DNA from: CAMDHY01 sp046156265
GTDB lineage: Bacteria > Pseudomonadota > Alphaproteobacteria > Rhizobiales > Segnochrobactraceae
Assembly: GCF_046156265.1 (NCBI RefSeq)
Contig: NZ_JAWDIR010000004.1
Location: 86,120-150,119, forward strand
Length of the DNA: 64,000 nt
Direction of reading: 5' to 3'
Positions within the stretch are counted from its first letter, which is position 1. Each line of letters opens with the position of its first letter. The notes below the pieces were generated by a model that worked only from the letters and a program-made list of their open reading frames with translations, had not been told where the DNA came from and ran no database searches. Shown piece after piece: positions 18,415 through 26,984 of this stretch. The translations under genes and the position numbers were made by a program.

Positions 18415-20690
18415 TTGCGTGTCTTTCGTCCTCGCTCGGGACGCGACTTCCCGCGGGAAGCGCCGCGCGCCGAAGGCGGACGTTTGCCCGCTCCCTTCAG
18501 ATAGCGACCCTCGCTCAGCAGTTCAAACCGTAGCGCCCCCGCAAACGGGGCTGCTTCGACGAGCCGCACGTCCACCGCGTCGCCGAGCCGGTGCGTCTCG
18601 CCGGTCGCCCGGCCGATGAGGGCACGCGCCGCCTCGTCGTAGTGGAAGTAGTCTTGGCCGAGCGTCGCCGCCGGGATGAAGCCGTCGGCGCCGGTCTCGT
18701 CGAGCGCGATGAACAGCCCCGCTTTGGTGACGCCGGAGATGCGCCCGGTGAAGCGCGCGCCGACGCGGTCGGCGAGCCAGAGCGCGATCAGCCGGTCGAC
18801 GGTGTCTCGCTCGGCCGCCATGGCGCGCCGCTCGGTCGCCGAGATGTCGCTGCCGATCGCCTCGAGCCGCGCCTCGAAGCCCTCCGGCATGCCGTCCTTG
18901 CCGAGCCCGAGGGCCCGGATCAGCGCGCGGTGGACGACGAGGTCGGCATAGCGGCGGATCGGCGAGGTGAAATGGGCGTAGCGGCGCAGATTGAGGCCGA
19001 AGTGGCCGATGTTGGCCGGCGAGTACTCCGCCTGCGCCTGGCTGCGCAGCACCACCTCGTTGACGAGGTGCGCGTTGCCGGTGCCGGCGACGCGGGCGAG
19101 GATCTTGTTGAACTGCGACGGCCGCATGTTGCCGGTTCGCGGCAGCGAGATGTCGAGCGTCTGCAGGAACTCGCGCAGGCCCTCGAGCTTCTCCACCGAC
19201 GGGTTGTCGTGGATGCGGTAGAGCAGCGGCGTCTTGTGCTTCTCGAGCTCGGTCGCCGCGGCGACGTTCGCCTGGATCATGAACTCCTCGATCAGCTTGT
19301 GGGCATCGAGGCGCTCCGGCACGATCACGCGGTCGACCCGGCCCTCCGGGGTCAGCACGATCTTGCGCTCGGGCAAATCGAGGTCGAGCGGCTCGCGGGC
19401 GTCGCGGCCACGCTTCAGGCAGGCGTACGCCTCCCACAACGGCCGCAGCACCGGCTCCAGCAGCGGCAGCGTCTGGTCGTCCAGCTGCCCGTCGATCGCC
19501 GCCTGCGCCTGCTGGTAGGAGAGCTTGGCGGCGGATCGCATCATCACGCGATGGAAGGTGTGGCGGATCTGGCGGCCACTGCCGTCGAACACCATGCGCA
19601 CTGCGAGCGCTGGGCGGTCGACGCCCTCCTTCAGCGAGCAGAGGTCGTTGGAGATGCGCTCCGGCAGCATCGGCACGACGCGGTCGGGGAAGTAGACCGA
19701 GTTGCCGCGCAGGAGCCCCTCGCGGTCGAGGGCCGAGCCGGTCCTGACGTAGTAGGCGACGTCGGCGATGGCGACGGTGGCGATGAAGCCGCCGGAATTG
19801 TCCGGGTCGGCGTCCGGCTCGGCGTGGACGGCGTCGTCGTGGTCCTTGGCGTCGGGCGGGTCGATGGTGACGAGCGGCAGCTTGCGCCAGTCCTCGCGCC
19901 CGGTCAGGCGGGCGGGCTTCGCCGCCTCCGCTTCCTCCAGCACGGCCTCGGGGAAGCGGTGCGGGATGCCGTGGGCGTGGATGGCGATCAGCGATACCGC
20001 CCGCTCGGACTTGATCGAGCCGATGCGTTCGGCGACGCGGGCCTGCGGCAGGCCGTATCGACCGGCCTTCTGCACCGAAACCTCGACGAGATCGCCGTCC
20101 TCGGCGTCGCCGAGCGCCTCGTCGTCGGCCATCAGCTCGGTGCGCTGCTTCTTGTCGACCGGCAGGATGCGACCGCCCGGCACGCCGGCAACACGGCGGA
20201 CGACGCCGAGCACCGCGGTCGGCTTGCGGGCGATCACCTTGATGACGCGGCCGACGCGCCCCGTCTCAGTCCCGGGCGGACCGTCGGCGATGCGCGCCAG
20301 CACCTTGTCGCCGACGCCGGGCGTCGGCCCCGGCGAGCGGTGGCGCTCCGGCATGATCGGGATCTGCGGGGCGGGGCCGTCCTCCGGCTCCCAGTTCACG
20401 GGCTCGCCGACGAGCTCTCCGTCGGCATCGCGACCGGTGACCAGCAGCACCGCCACCGGGGGCAGGGCGCCGGGCGTGCCGAGCCGCTTTCCGCGCCGGA
20501 CGACAAGGCCCTCAGCCTCGATCTCCTTCAGGATGCGCTTCAGCGGAATGCGCGCGCTGCCCTTGATGCCGAAGGCACGGGCGATCTCGCGCTTGCCGGC
20601 CTCGCCCGGATGCTCCGCCAGGAAGGCGAGGATCTGCTCGCGGCTCGGGAACTCGCCGGACCTGCGGCCGTCTCTGTCGGATGGAGCCAA
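18411..20690 (-). CDS. rnr: Ribonuclease R
   Basis: RNase R is a processive 3'-5' exoribonuclease that can degrade structured RNA. The 759-residue product has an N-terminal winged-helix region (SREQILAFLAEHPGEAGKRE), cold-shock domains, the RNB catalytic domain with the Asp cluster in TIDPPDAKDHDDAVHA, a C-terminal S1 domain (GARFTGRISGVTKAGLFIAL) and a basic tail. It lies 32 bases after topA and overlaps the DUF983 start by 4 bases. Confidence 0.95.
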   Translation of the reverse strand: MAPSDRDGRRSGEFPSREQILAFLAEHPGEAGKREIARAFGIKGSARIPLKRILKEIEAEGLVVRRGKRLGTPGALPPVAVLLVTGRDADGELVGEPVNWEPEDGPAPQIPIMPERHRSPGPTPGVGDKVLARIADGPPGTETGRVGRVIKVIARKPTAVLGVVRRVAGVPGGRILPVDKKQRTELMADDEALGDAEDGDLVEVSVQKAGRYGLPQARVAERIGSIKSERAVSLIAIHAHGIPHRFPEAVLEEAEAAKPARLTGREDWRKLPLVTIDPPDAKDHDDAVHAEPDADPDNSGGFIATVAIADVAYYVRTGSALDREGLLRGNSVYFPDRVVPMLPERISNDLCSLKEGVDRPALAVRMVFDGSGRQIRHTFHRVMMRSAAKLSYQQAQAAIDGQLDDQTLPLLEPVLRPLWEAYACLKRGRDAREPLDLDLPERKIVLTPEGRVDRVIVPERLDAHKLIEEFMIQANVAAATELEKHKTPLLYRIHDNPSVEKLEGLREFLQTLDISLPRTGNMRPSQFNKILARVAGTGNAHLVNEVVLRSQAQAEYSPANIGHFGLNLRRYAHFTSPIRRYADLVVHRALIRALGLGKDGMPEGFEARLEAIGSDISATERRAMAAERDTVDRLIALWLADRVGARFTGRISGVTKAGLFIALDETGADGFIPAATLGQDYFHYDEAARALIGRATGETHRLGDAVDVRLVEAAPFAGALRFELLSEGRYLKGAGKRPPSARGASRGKSRPERGRKTRK

Positions 20691-20722
20691 GGGAGCCGGG
20701 CGTCCTCTTCTCTGGGGTGGCG

Positions 20723-23407
20723 TCAGCCGGTGGCTTTCGCTCCGGCGGTCTTCGATTTCGCGGGCGCCTTCGCCTTCGCCGGGGCTTTCGCCTTGGCGGG
20801 GGCCTTCCCAGCCGCCGCGGCGGCCTTCGGCTTGGCGGCGGCCTTCGGCTTCGCCGCAGTCTTCGTGCGTGCCGCGCGCGCCGGCTTGGTCGAAACGCCA
20901 TCCTTGGCGGCACGTTCCGCCAGCAGCACCACCGCAGCGTCCATGGCGAGCGTCGCGGGATCCGTCCCCTTCGGCAGGGTCGCATTGACCTTGCCGTGGT
21001 TGACGTAGGGACCATAGCGGCCCTCGCGCACCGTCACAGGGCCGCCGAGCGTCGGGTGGTCGCCGAGCGAGCGGCCCGGCGTCGATCCGGCGCGCCCGCG
21101 CCCGCCACCGGCGGCCTTCTCGGCGATCAGCGACACCGCGCGGTTGATGCCGACCTCGAAGACCTCCTCGATCGTCGGCAGGTTTGCATACTTGCCGTCA
21201 TGCTGCACGAACGGCCCGAAGCGTCCGAGGCCGGCCGTGATCGGCTTGCCGGATTCCGGGTGGGTGCCGATCTCGCGCGGCAGCGACAGCAGCGCCAGCG
21301 CCCGCTCGAAGTCGAGCGTCGCGGCGTCCCAGCCCTTCGGCAGGCTCGAGCGCTTCGGCTTCTCGCCGTCGCCGAGCTGGATGTAGGGGCCGAAGCGACC
21401 GACGCGCAGCGTCACCATCTGGCCGCTCGCCGGATCGGTGCCGAGCTCACGCGGTCCGCTCGCCTCCGCGCTGCCCTCGCCGTCGCCGGCCTGGGCGAGC
21501 TGGCGGGTGTAGCGGCACTCGGGGTAGTTGGAGCAGCCGACGAAGGCGCCGAACTTGCCGAGCTTCAGCGACAGCCGTCCGCTCGCGCACGTCGGGCAGA
21601 CGCGCGGATCGCCGCCGTCGGCCTTCGGCGGGAAGATGTGGTCGCCGAGCATCCCGTCGAGCGCCGTCAGCACCTCGGAGACGCGCAACTCCTTGATGCC
21701 CTCGACGGCGCCGGAGAAGTCGCGCCAGAAGTCGCGCAGCACGTCGCGCCAGTCGAGGTCGCCGTTGGAGATCTTGTCGAGCTTTTCCTCGAGGCTCGCC
21801 GTGAAGTCGTACTCGACGTAGCGATCGAAGAAGGACTCGAGGAACGCCGTGACGAGGCGGCCCTTGTCCTCGGGGTGCAGGCGCTTCTTGTCGAGGCGGA
21901 CGTATTCGCGGTCGCGCAGCACCGTCAGGGTCGCCGAATAGGTCGACGGCCGGCCGATGCCGAGCTCTTCCATCTTCTTGATGAGCGTCGCCTCGGTGTA
22001 GCGGGGCGGCGGCTCGGTGAAGTGCTGGTTGGCAACGATGCCGCGGCGGCTCGGGCGCTCGCCGGTGCTCATCGGCGGCAGACGGCGGGCCTCCTCGTCC
22101 TCCTCGTCGTCGCGCCCCTCCTGGTAGAGCGTCAGGAAGCCGTCAAACCGCACGACGGTGCCGGTGGCGCGCAGCTCGGCGCCGCGGGGGCCGTCCTCGG
22201 CGACGATCTCGACGGTGGTGCGCTCGAAGTCGGCCGATTCCATCTGCGAGGCGACGGCGCGCTTCCAGATCAGCTCGTAGAGGCGGGCCTGCTCGGCATC
22301 GAGCATGCGGGCGACCTTGCTCGGATGACGGGCGGCGTCGGTGGGGCGGATCGCCTCGTGCGCCTCCTGGGCGTTCTTCTGCTTCGTGGTGTAGCGGCGC
22401 GGCGCGTCGGGCAGATAGCGGCCGCCGTGGTTTTCCTGGATGGCCTTGCGGATCTGCTGGACCGCCTCCGGCGCCATGTCGACGCCGTCGGTTCGCATAT
22501 AGGTGATGAGACCGACGGTCTCGCCGCCGATGTCGATGCCCTCGTAGAGCCGCTGGGCGATCTGCATGGTGCGGGCCGGCGGCAGGCCGAGCTTGCGCGA
22601 GGCCTCCTGCTGCAGCGTCGAGGTGGTGAAGGGGGGCGGCGGGTTGCGCTTCTGCGGCTTCGACTCCACCGAGGCGATGGTGAAGGTGGCCGCCTCCAGC
22701 AGCGCCTTCGCCGCGTCCGCGTCGCCGCGGTTGCCGATCGTCAGCTTGCCGAGCTTCTTGCCGTTGAGCGCCGTCAGGCGCGCCTCGAAGGCGTCGCCGC
22801 GCGGCGTATCGAGCTGGGCGATGATCGACCAGTATTCCTCGGTGACGAACGCCTCGATCTCCGCCTCGCGGTCGCAGACCAGCCGCAGCGATACCGACTG
22901 CACGCGGCCGGCCGAGCGGGCCCCGGGCAGCTTGCGCCAGAGCACCGGCGAGAGCGTGAAGCCGACGAGGTAGTCGAGCGCGCGGCGGGCGAGGTAGGCG
23001 TCGACGAGCGGCCCGTCGATCTGGCGCGGGTGGCGCATCGCCTCCAGCACCGACGACTTGGTGATGGCGTTGAAGACGACGCGCTCGACCGGCTGGTCCT
23101 TCAGCGCGCGCTTCTCCTTCAGCACCTGCAGGACGTGCCAGGAGATCGCCTCGCCCTCGCGATCGGGGTCGGTGGCGAGGATGACCCCGTCCGACTCCTT
23201 CACCGCCTTGGCGATCTCGGAGAGGCGCTTCTGCGCCTTCGCATCGACTTCCCACTGCATGGCGAAGTCGTCCGTCGGGTCGACGGAGCCGTCCTTGGCG
23301 GGGAGGTCGCGGACGTGGCCATAGGACGCCAGCACCCGGTAGTCGCTACCGAGATATTTATTGATCGTCTGCGCCTTGGCGGGCGATTCCACGATGACGA
23401 CGCGCAT
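20723..23407 (-). CDS. topA: DNA topoisomerase I
   Basis: This type IA enzyme relaxes negative supercoils. The 894 residues start with a TOPRIM domain (VVIVESPAKAQTINKYLGSD; ILATDPDREGEAISWHV). The catalytic Tyr lies in GLITYMRTDG. A C4-type zinc ribbon (CPTCASGRLSLKLGKFGAFVGCSNYPEC) is followed by several topoisomerase C-terminal repeats (LRVGRFGPYIQLGD and related). The last 45 or so residues are a Lys/Ala/Pro-rich histone-H1-like tail. It is first of the topA-rnr-DUF983-NUDIX run and diverges from the small gene at 23622. Confidence 0.95.
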   Translation of the reverse strand: MRVVIVESPAKAQTINKYLGSDYRVLASYGHVRDLPAKDGSVDPTDDFAMQWEVDAKAQKRLSEIAKAVKESDGVILATDPDREGEAISWHVLQVLKEKRALKDQPVERVVFNAITKSSVLEAMRHPRQIDGPLVDAYLARRALDYLVGFTLSPVLWRKLPGARSAGRVQSVSLRLVCDREAEIEAFVTEEYWSIIAQLDTPRGDAFEARLTALNGKKLGKLTIGNRGDADAAKALLEAATFTIASVESKPQKRNPPPPFTTSTLQQEASRKLGLPPARTMQIAQRLYEGIDIGGETVGLITYMRTDGVDMAPEAVQQIRKAIQENHGGRYLPDAPRRYTTKQKNAQEAHEAIRPTDAARHPSKVARMLDAEQARLYELIWKRAVASQMESADFERTTVEIVAEDGPRGAELRATGTVVRFDGFLTLYQEGRDDEEDEEARRLPPMSTGERPSRRGIVANQHFTEPPPRYTEATLIKKMEELGIGRPSTYSATLTVLRDREYVRLDKKRLHPEDKGRLVTAFLESFFDRYVEYDFTASLEEKLDKISNGDLDWRDVLRDFWRDFSGAVEGIKELRVSEVLTALDGMLGDHIFPPKADGGDPRVCPTCASGRLSLKLGKFGAFVGCSNYPECRYTRQLAQAGDGEGSAEASGPRELGTDPASGQMVTLRVGRFGPYIQLGDGEKPKRSSLPKGWDAATLDFERALALLSLPREIGTHPESGKPITAGLGRFGPFVQHDGKYANLPTIEEVFEVGINRAVSLIAEKAAGGGRGRAGSTPGRSLGDHPTLGGPVTVREGRYGPYVNHGKVNATLPKGTDPATLAMDAAVVLLAERAAKDGVSTKPARAARTKTAAKPKAAAKPKAAAAAGKAPAKAKAPAKAKAPAKSKTAGAKATG

Positions 23408-23621
23408 CGGATCCTATGTCGGTCGGAAGGCGGAAGGGGGCTCGGAGGAGCGGGCCGCGCGGACCATCGGGGATCGGCGGGGCCCTGTCAAATGGCCCCG
23501 CCGGCGAGGAATGCAAGCAGAGGGCGCTCGGTATGGTTGTGTTGCATCATTCGCGCTATCTGTAGTATCGTCAACGTGTTCGCGCCTGGTGCGCGTCATT
23601 CGACTGCGGTGCGCGGTTGTG

Positions 23622-23801
23622 ATGTCCGAAACCCACGAGCCGACCACGACCGAGATTGCGACCTACATCGAGAGGATGGTGGCCGAGCTCGCCCTGCTGG
23701 CACGGGCGAGCCGGCTCGAGATGCTCGCCTATCTCCTCGACATCGCCAGGGAGGAGGCAAGCGCCCGCGCCGCCGACGCCCGCGTCGCGGTTCGCCGCTG
23801 A
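23622..23801 (+). CDS. Small conserved alphaproteobacterial protein, unknown function
   Basis: This short ORF of 59 residues starts MSETHEPTTTEIATYIERM and has an amphipathic helix pattern (MVAELALLARASRLEMLAYL). Its tail is charged and Ala-rich. I recognise the same type of short protein, with a YIE-M-ELA-A-LAYLL pattern, as widespread but uncharacterised in Rhizobiales. ATG 23622 is used; GTG 23619 directly before it is also possible. It is convergent with dprA. Confidence 0.65.
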   Translation: MSETHEPTTTEIATYIERMVAELALLARASRLEMLAYLLDIAREEASARAADARVAVRR

Positions 23802-23815
23802 CTTTCTAGCGGGGG

Positions 23816-23833
23816 GGGGCGCCCTAGCGCCCC
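23816..23833. terminator. Possible bidirectional hairpin between convergent genes
   Basis: A 7-bp GC stem (GGGGCGC/GCGCCCC) with loop CCTA lies at the junction of the small gene and dprA. It includes the dprA stop codon and is preceded by a run of nine G. There is no U tract, so intrinsic termination is uncertain. Confidence 0.3.
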
Positions 23834-24960
23834 GGCAGCAGCGAGACGAGGCCACCCGGATGGCGCTCCAGCCGGCCGGCGAGTTCGAGCTCGACCAGCA
23901 CGATCATCACCGCGGCGGCCGGCTGGCCGGAATGGCGGATGATCAGGTCGACCGCCACCGGCGTCGGTCCAAGCGCGGTCAGCACCGCCGCCCGTCCGCT
24001 TTCGCCGGGATCGCCCGCCGAGCCCTCGTCGTCGCCGCGCGGCTCCTCGAGCGGCGTCTGGCTGTCCGGCAGCCGGTCGAGCAGGGGCCGGATCGCCGCC
24101 AGCACGTCGTCGGTGCAGGTGATCAGCGTCGCCCCCTCGCGGATCAGGTGGTTGCACCCTTCCGCGCGCGGATCCAGCGGCGAGCCGGGCACCGCCAGTA
24201 CCTCGCGGCCCTGCTCGGCGCCGAAGCGGGCGGTGTGCAGCGACCCCGAGCGTCGCGCCGCCTCGATGATCACCACGGCGACACTCATGCCGGAGATCAG
24301 CCGGTTGCGGCGCGGAAAGTCCTGCGCCCGCGGTGACCAGCCGAGCTTCATCTCGCTGATCGCCGCACCGCCTTCGTCGACGATGCGCTCGAGCAGCGGG
24401 CCGTGCTCCGGCGGATAGATGTGGTCGAGCCCACCGGCCAGCACGGCGACGGTGCCGGTCGTGAGCGAGGCGGCGTGGGCGGCCGCGTCGATCCCGCGGG
24501 CGAGGCCGGAAGCGATGACGAGCCCGTGCTCGCCGAGGCCGCGGGCGATGCGCTCCGCCATCGTCCGGCCCGCGGCGGAGGCGTTGCGCGAGCCGACCAC
24601 GGCAACCGCTGCGCGCGTGAGAACGTCCGTGCGCGCTAGCACCGAGATCATCGGCGGTGGCGCCTCGATGGTGCGCAACTCGCGCGGGTAGCCGGCTTCG
24701 CCGAGCGCCACCACGTCGCCGCCGATCCGCCGCGTCGCCGCGATCTCGTCCTCGGCCTCGGCGGCACCGACGACGCGCAGCCGTGCCCCGCCGCCGCGCC
24801 GCGCGAGCTCGGGCAGGGCCTCCAGCGCCGCCTCCGCCGATCCGTAGTGGTTTAGGAGGGAGCGGAACGTCACCGGCCCGACATTGTCGGTGCGGATCAG
24901 CCGCAGCCAGGCGGTGCGTTGAGCGTCGGTGAGCCGGGTCCGGATCGCACCGTCGCTCAT
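23824..24960 (-). CDS. dprA: DNA-processing protein DprA
   Basis: DprA binds incoming single-stranded DNA during natural transformation and loads RecA. The 378-residue product has an N-terminal SAM-like helical part, the Rossmann-type core with VVGSRNASAAGRTMAERIA, SGLARGIDAAAH and GGLDHIYPPEH, and a C-terminal winged-helix domain (ALGPTPVAVDLIIRHSG). It is ten bases from plsY, in an operon with pyrB and pyrC'. No other competence genes are in the window. Confidence 0.93.
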   Translation of the reverse strand: MSDGAIRTRLTDAQRTAWLRLIRTDNVGPVTFRSLLNHYGSAEAALEALPELARRGGGARLRVVGAAEAEDEIAATRRIGGDVVALGEAGYPRELRTIEAPPPMISVLARTDVLTRAAVAVVGSRNASAAGRTMAERIARGLGEHGLVIASGLARGIDAAAHAASLTTGTVAVLAGGLDHIYPPEHGPLLERIVDEGGAAISEMKLGWSPRAQDFPRRNRLISGMSVAVVIIEAARRSGSLHTARFGAEQGREVLAVPGSPLDPRAEGCNHLIREGATLITCTDDVLAAIRPLLDRLPDSQTPLEEPRGDDEGSAGDPGESGRAAVLTALGPTPVAVDLIIRHSGQPAAAVMIVLVELELAGRLERHPGGLVSLLPGR

Positions 24961-24970
24961 GGCCGTTGCC

Positions 24971-25576
24971 TCAGCTCTTGTCGCCGCCGATGCGCCCCTC
25001 GGTGCCCGCCATCAGCCGCCTGAGGTTGGCGGCGTGGCGGAACCAGAGCAGCACCCCGAGCAGGCCGAACACACCGGCGAGATCCGAACGCCCGAGCAGC
25101 CCGAGGAGCACCGGGATCGCCGCGCTCGCCACCAGCGCCGACAGCGAGGAATAGCGCGACAGGAAGGCAACGACGATCCAGATGCCGGCGAACGCCAGCG
25201 CGAACGGCCAGGCGAGGCCGAGCAGGACGCCGAGATAGGTGGCGACACCCTTGCCGCCACGGAAGCCGAGCCAAACCGGCCACAGATGGCCGAGGAAGGC
25301 GCCGACGCCGGCGACCATCGCCGGCATGTCGAACTGGTCGGCGAGCAGCACCGCCGCCGTCCCCTTCAGCATGTCGCCGGCGAGTGTCGCCGCCGCCACC
25401 GCCTTGTTGCCGGTGCGCAGCACGTTGGTCGCGCCGATGTTCCCGGAGCCGATTTCGCGGATGTCGCCGAGCCCGGCGAGGCGCGTCAGGATCAGCCCGA
25501 ACGGGATCGAGCCGAGCAGGTAGCCGAGGGCGAGCGCGACGAGCGGCGCGGCGAGCGACCATTCTGCAGGCGGCAA
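24971..25576 (-). CDS. plsY: Acyl-phosphate:glycerol-3-phosphate acyltransferase PlsY
   Basis: PlsY makes lysophosphatidic acid from acyl phosphate and glycerol-3-phosphate at the inner membrane, the first step of phospholipid synthesis. The 201-residue multi-span protein carries the family motifs GSIPFGLILTRLAG, GSGNIGATNVLR and FRGGKGVAT. PlsX, which makes the acyl phosphate, is not in the window. It lies 76 bases after pyrC' and ten bases before dprA. Confidence 0.93.
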   Translation of the reverse strand: MPPAEWSLAAPLVALALGYLLGSIPFGLILTRLAGLGDIREIGSGNIGATNVLRTGNKAVAAATLAGDMLKGTAAVLLADQFDMPAMVAGVGAFLGHLWPVWLGFRGGKGVATYLGVLLGLAWPFALAFAGIWIVVAFLSRYSSLSALVASAAIPVLLGLLGRSDLAGVFGLLGVLLWFRHAANLRRLMAGTEGRIGGDKS

Positions 25577-25652
25577 GGCTTGATCTCCTGTCTCCGCCGG
25601 ACGGCCTGCCGGGATGGTTCGACCGCTCGCGGGCGTTCAGCCGTGAGCGCGG

Positions 25653-26984
25653 TCAGCCGTGAGCGTAGGTGTGCACGGTCCGGCCCGCAACCACGGTCCG
25701 GACGACGCGGCCCTGGAAGCGGGCGCCCTCGTAGGGCGTGTTCTTGGCGCGCGAGATGATGTCGGCCTCGCGCACGATCCACGGTGCGCCGAGGTCGACC
25801 ACCGCGAGATCGGCCGGGGCGCCCGGCGCGAGCGTGCCGGCCTCCAGCCGCAGACGGCGGGCGGGTGCCGTCGACATCGCCTCGACGAGGCGCAGCAGAC
25901 CGAGATCGCCGGCGTGGACGAGCCTCAGCCCGGCCGCCAGCAGCGTCTCGAGGCCGATCGCGCCGTCGGCGGCGTCGGCGAAGGGGTGGCGCTTGGTCTC
26001 GACGTCCTGCGGGTCGTGGCTGGAGACGACGATGTCGACGATGCCCTCGGCGACCGCCTCCACCATGGCGCGGCGGTCGTCCTCGGAGCGCAGCGGCGGC
26101 GACAGCTTGAAGAAGGTGCGGTAGGCGCCGATGTCGAGCTCGTTCAGCGTCAGATGCGTCGCCGCCACGCCGGCCGTCACGTCGAGGCCGCGCGCCTTGG
26201 CGGCGCGCAGCACGGCGACCGATTCCGCACAGCTCACCTGGGCCGCGTGGTAGCGCCCGCCGGTCAGCTGCACGAGGCGCAAGTCGCGCTCCAGCATGAT
26301 GATCTCGGCTTCGCGCGGAATTCCCGAAAGGCCAAGCCGGCTCGCCGTCTCGCCCTCGTTCATCACGCCGGCCCCGACGAGCTCGGGGTCCTCGGCATGG
26401 TGGGCGACGAGGGCGCCGAAGTCGCGGGCGTAGGTCAGCGCCCGGCGCATGACGCGCGCGCTCGTCACCGCCCGCCGGCCGTCGGTGAAGGCGACGGCTC
26501 CGGCCTCCTGCAGCAGCCCGAACTCGGTCGTTTCGCGGCCGGCGAGGCCCTTGGTCAGCGCCGCCATCGCGTGCACCCGCACGATGGCGGTGTCGCGGGC
26601 GCGCCGCAGGATGAAGTCGACGAGCGCCGGGTCGTCGATCGCCGGATCGGTGTCGGGCATCACCACGATGGTCGTGATGCCGCCGACGGCGGCGGCGTGG
26701 CTGGCGCTCGCAAGCGTCTCGCGATGCTCGTGGCCGGGCTCGCCGACGAAGACGCGCATGTCGACGAGGCCCGGCATCACCACGAGGTCGCGGCCGTCGA
26801 GGATCTCCGCGCCCTCGGGAGCGCCCTGGTTGAGCGCCTCCGGCCCGGCGGCGGCGATGCGGCCGTCGACGACGACGACGCTGCCGACGGCGTCGAGGCC
26901 ACGCGACGGATCGACGATGCGGGCGCCGCTGACGACGAGCGGCGGCGAGGGCAGGGGCCGGGGATCGGTCACGCGCGGCCTCAT
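25653..26984 (-). CDS. pyrC: Dihydroorotase-like PyrC', metal-binding His pair absent
   Basis: The 443-residue amidohydrolase-family protein overlaps the pyrB stop by 4 bases (ATGA). Active type I dihydroorotases have Asp-x-His-x-His-x-Arg-Glu-Pro-Gly after beta strand 1. Here the block reads DMRVFVGEPG (residues 75-84), so both His and the Arg are replaced. The later His-rich block is also atypical (VVSSHDPQDVE). It is therefore probably the non-catalytic PyrC' (PyrX) subunit that stabilises aspartate transcarbamoylase, as known in Pseudomonas. A true dihydroorotase must be encoded elsewhere. Automatic annotation would likely call it an active enzyme. Confidence 0.88.
   Translation of the reverse strand: MRPRVTDPRPLPSPPLVVSGARIVDPSRGLDAVGSVVVVDGRIAAAGPEALNQGAPEGAEILDGRDLVVMPGLVDMRVFVGEPGHEHRETLASASHAAAVGGITTIVVMPDTDPAIDDPALVDFILRRARDTAIVRVHAMAALTKGLAGRETTEFGLLQEAGAVAFTDGRRAVTSARVMRRALTYARDFGALVAHHAEDPELVGAGVMNEGETASRLGLSGIPREAEIIMLERDLRLVQLTGGRYHAAQVSCAESVAVLRAAKARGLDVTAGVAATHLTLNELDIGAYRTFFKLSPPLRSEDDRRAMVEAVAEGIVDIVVSSHDPQDVETKRHPFADAADGAIGLETLLAAGLRLVHAGDLGLLRLVEAMSTAPARRLRLEAGTLAPGAPADLAVVDLGAPWIVREADIISRAKNTPYEGARFQGRVVRTVVAGRTVHTYAHG

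Noticed and set aside
18591..23809. Plus-strand frames of 805 and 1042 codons
   Set aside because: They lie opposite rnr and topA; high GC creates long open antisense frames. Their sequences are Arg/Ala/Val-rich with no family signs.
23811..23819. Run of nine G, considered as a phase-variation tract
   Set aside because: It lies beyond the stops of both convergent genes, so slippage would not change a reading frame.
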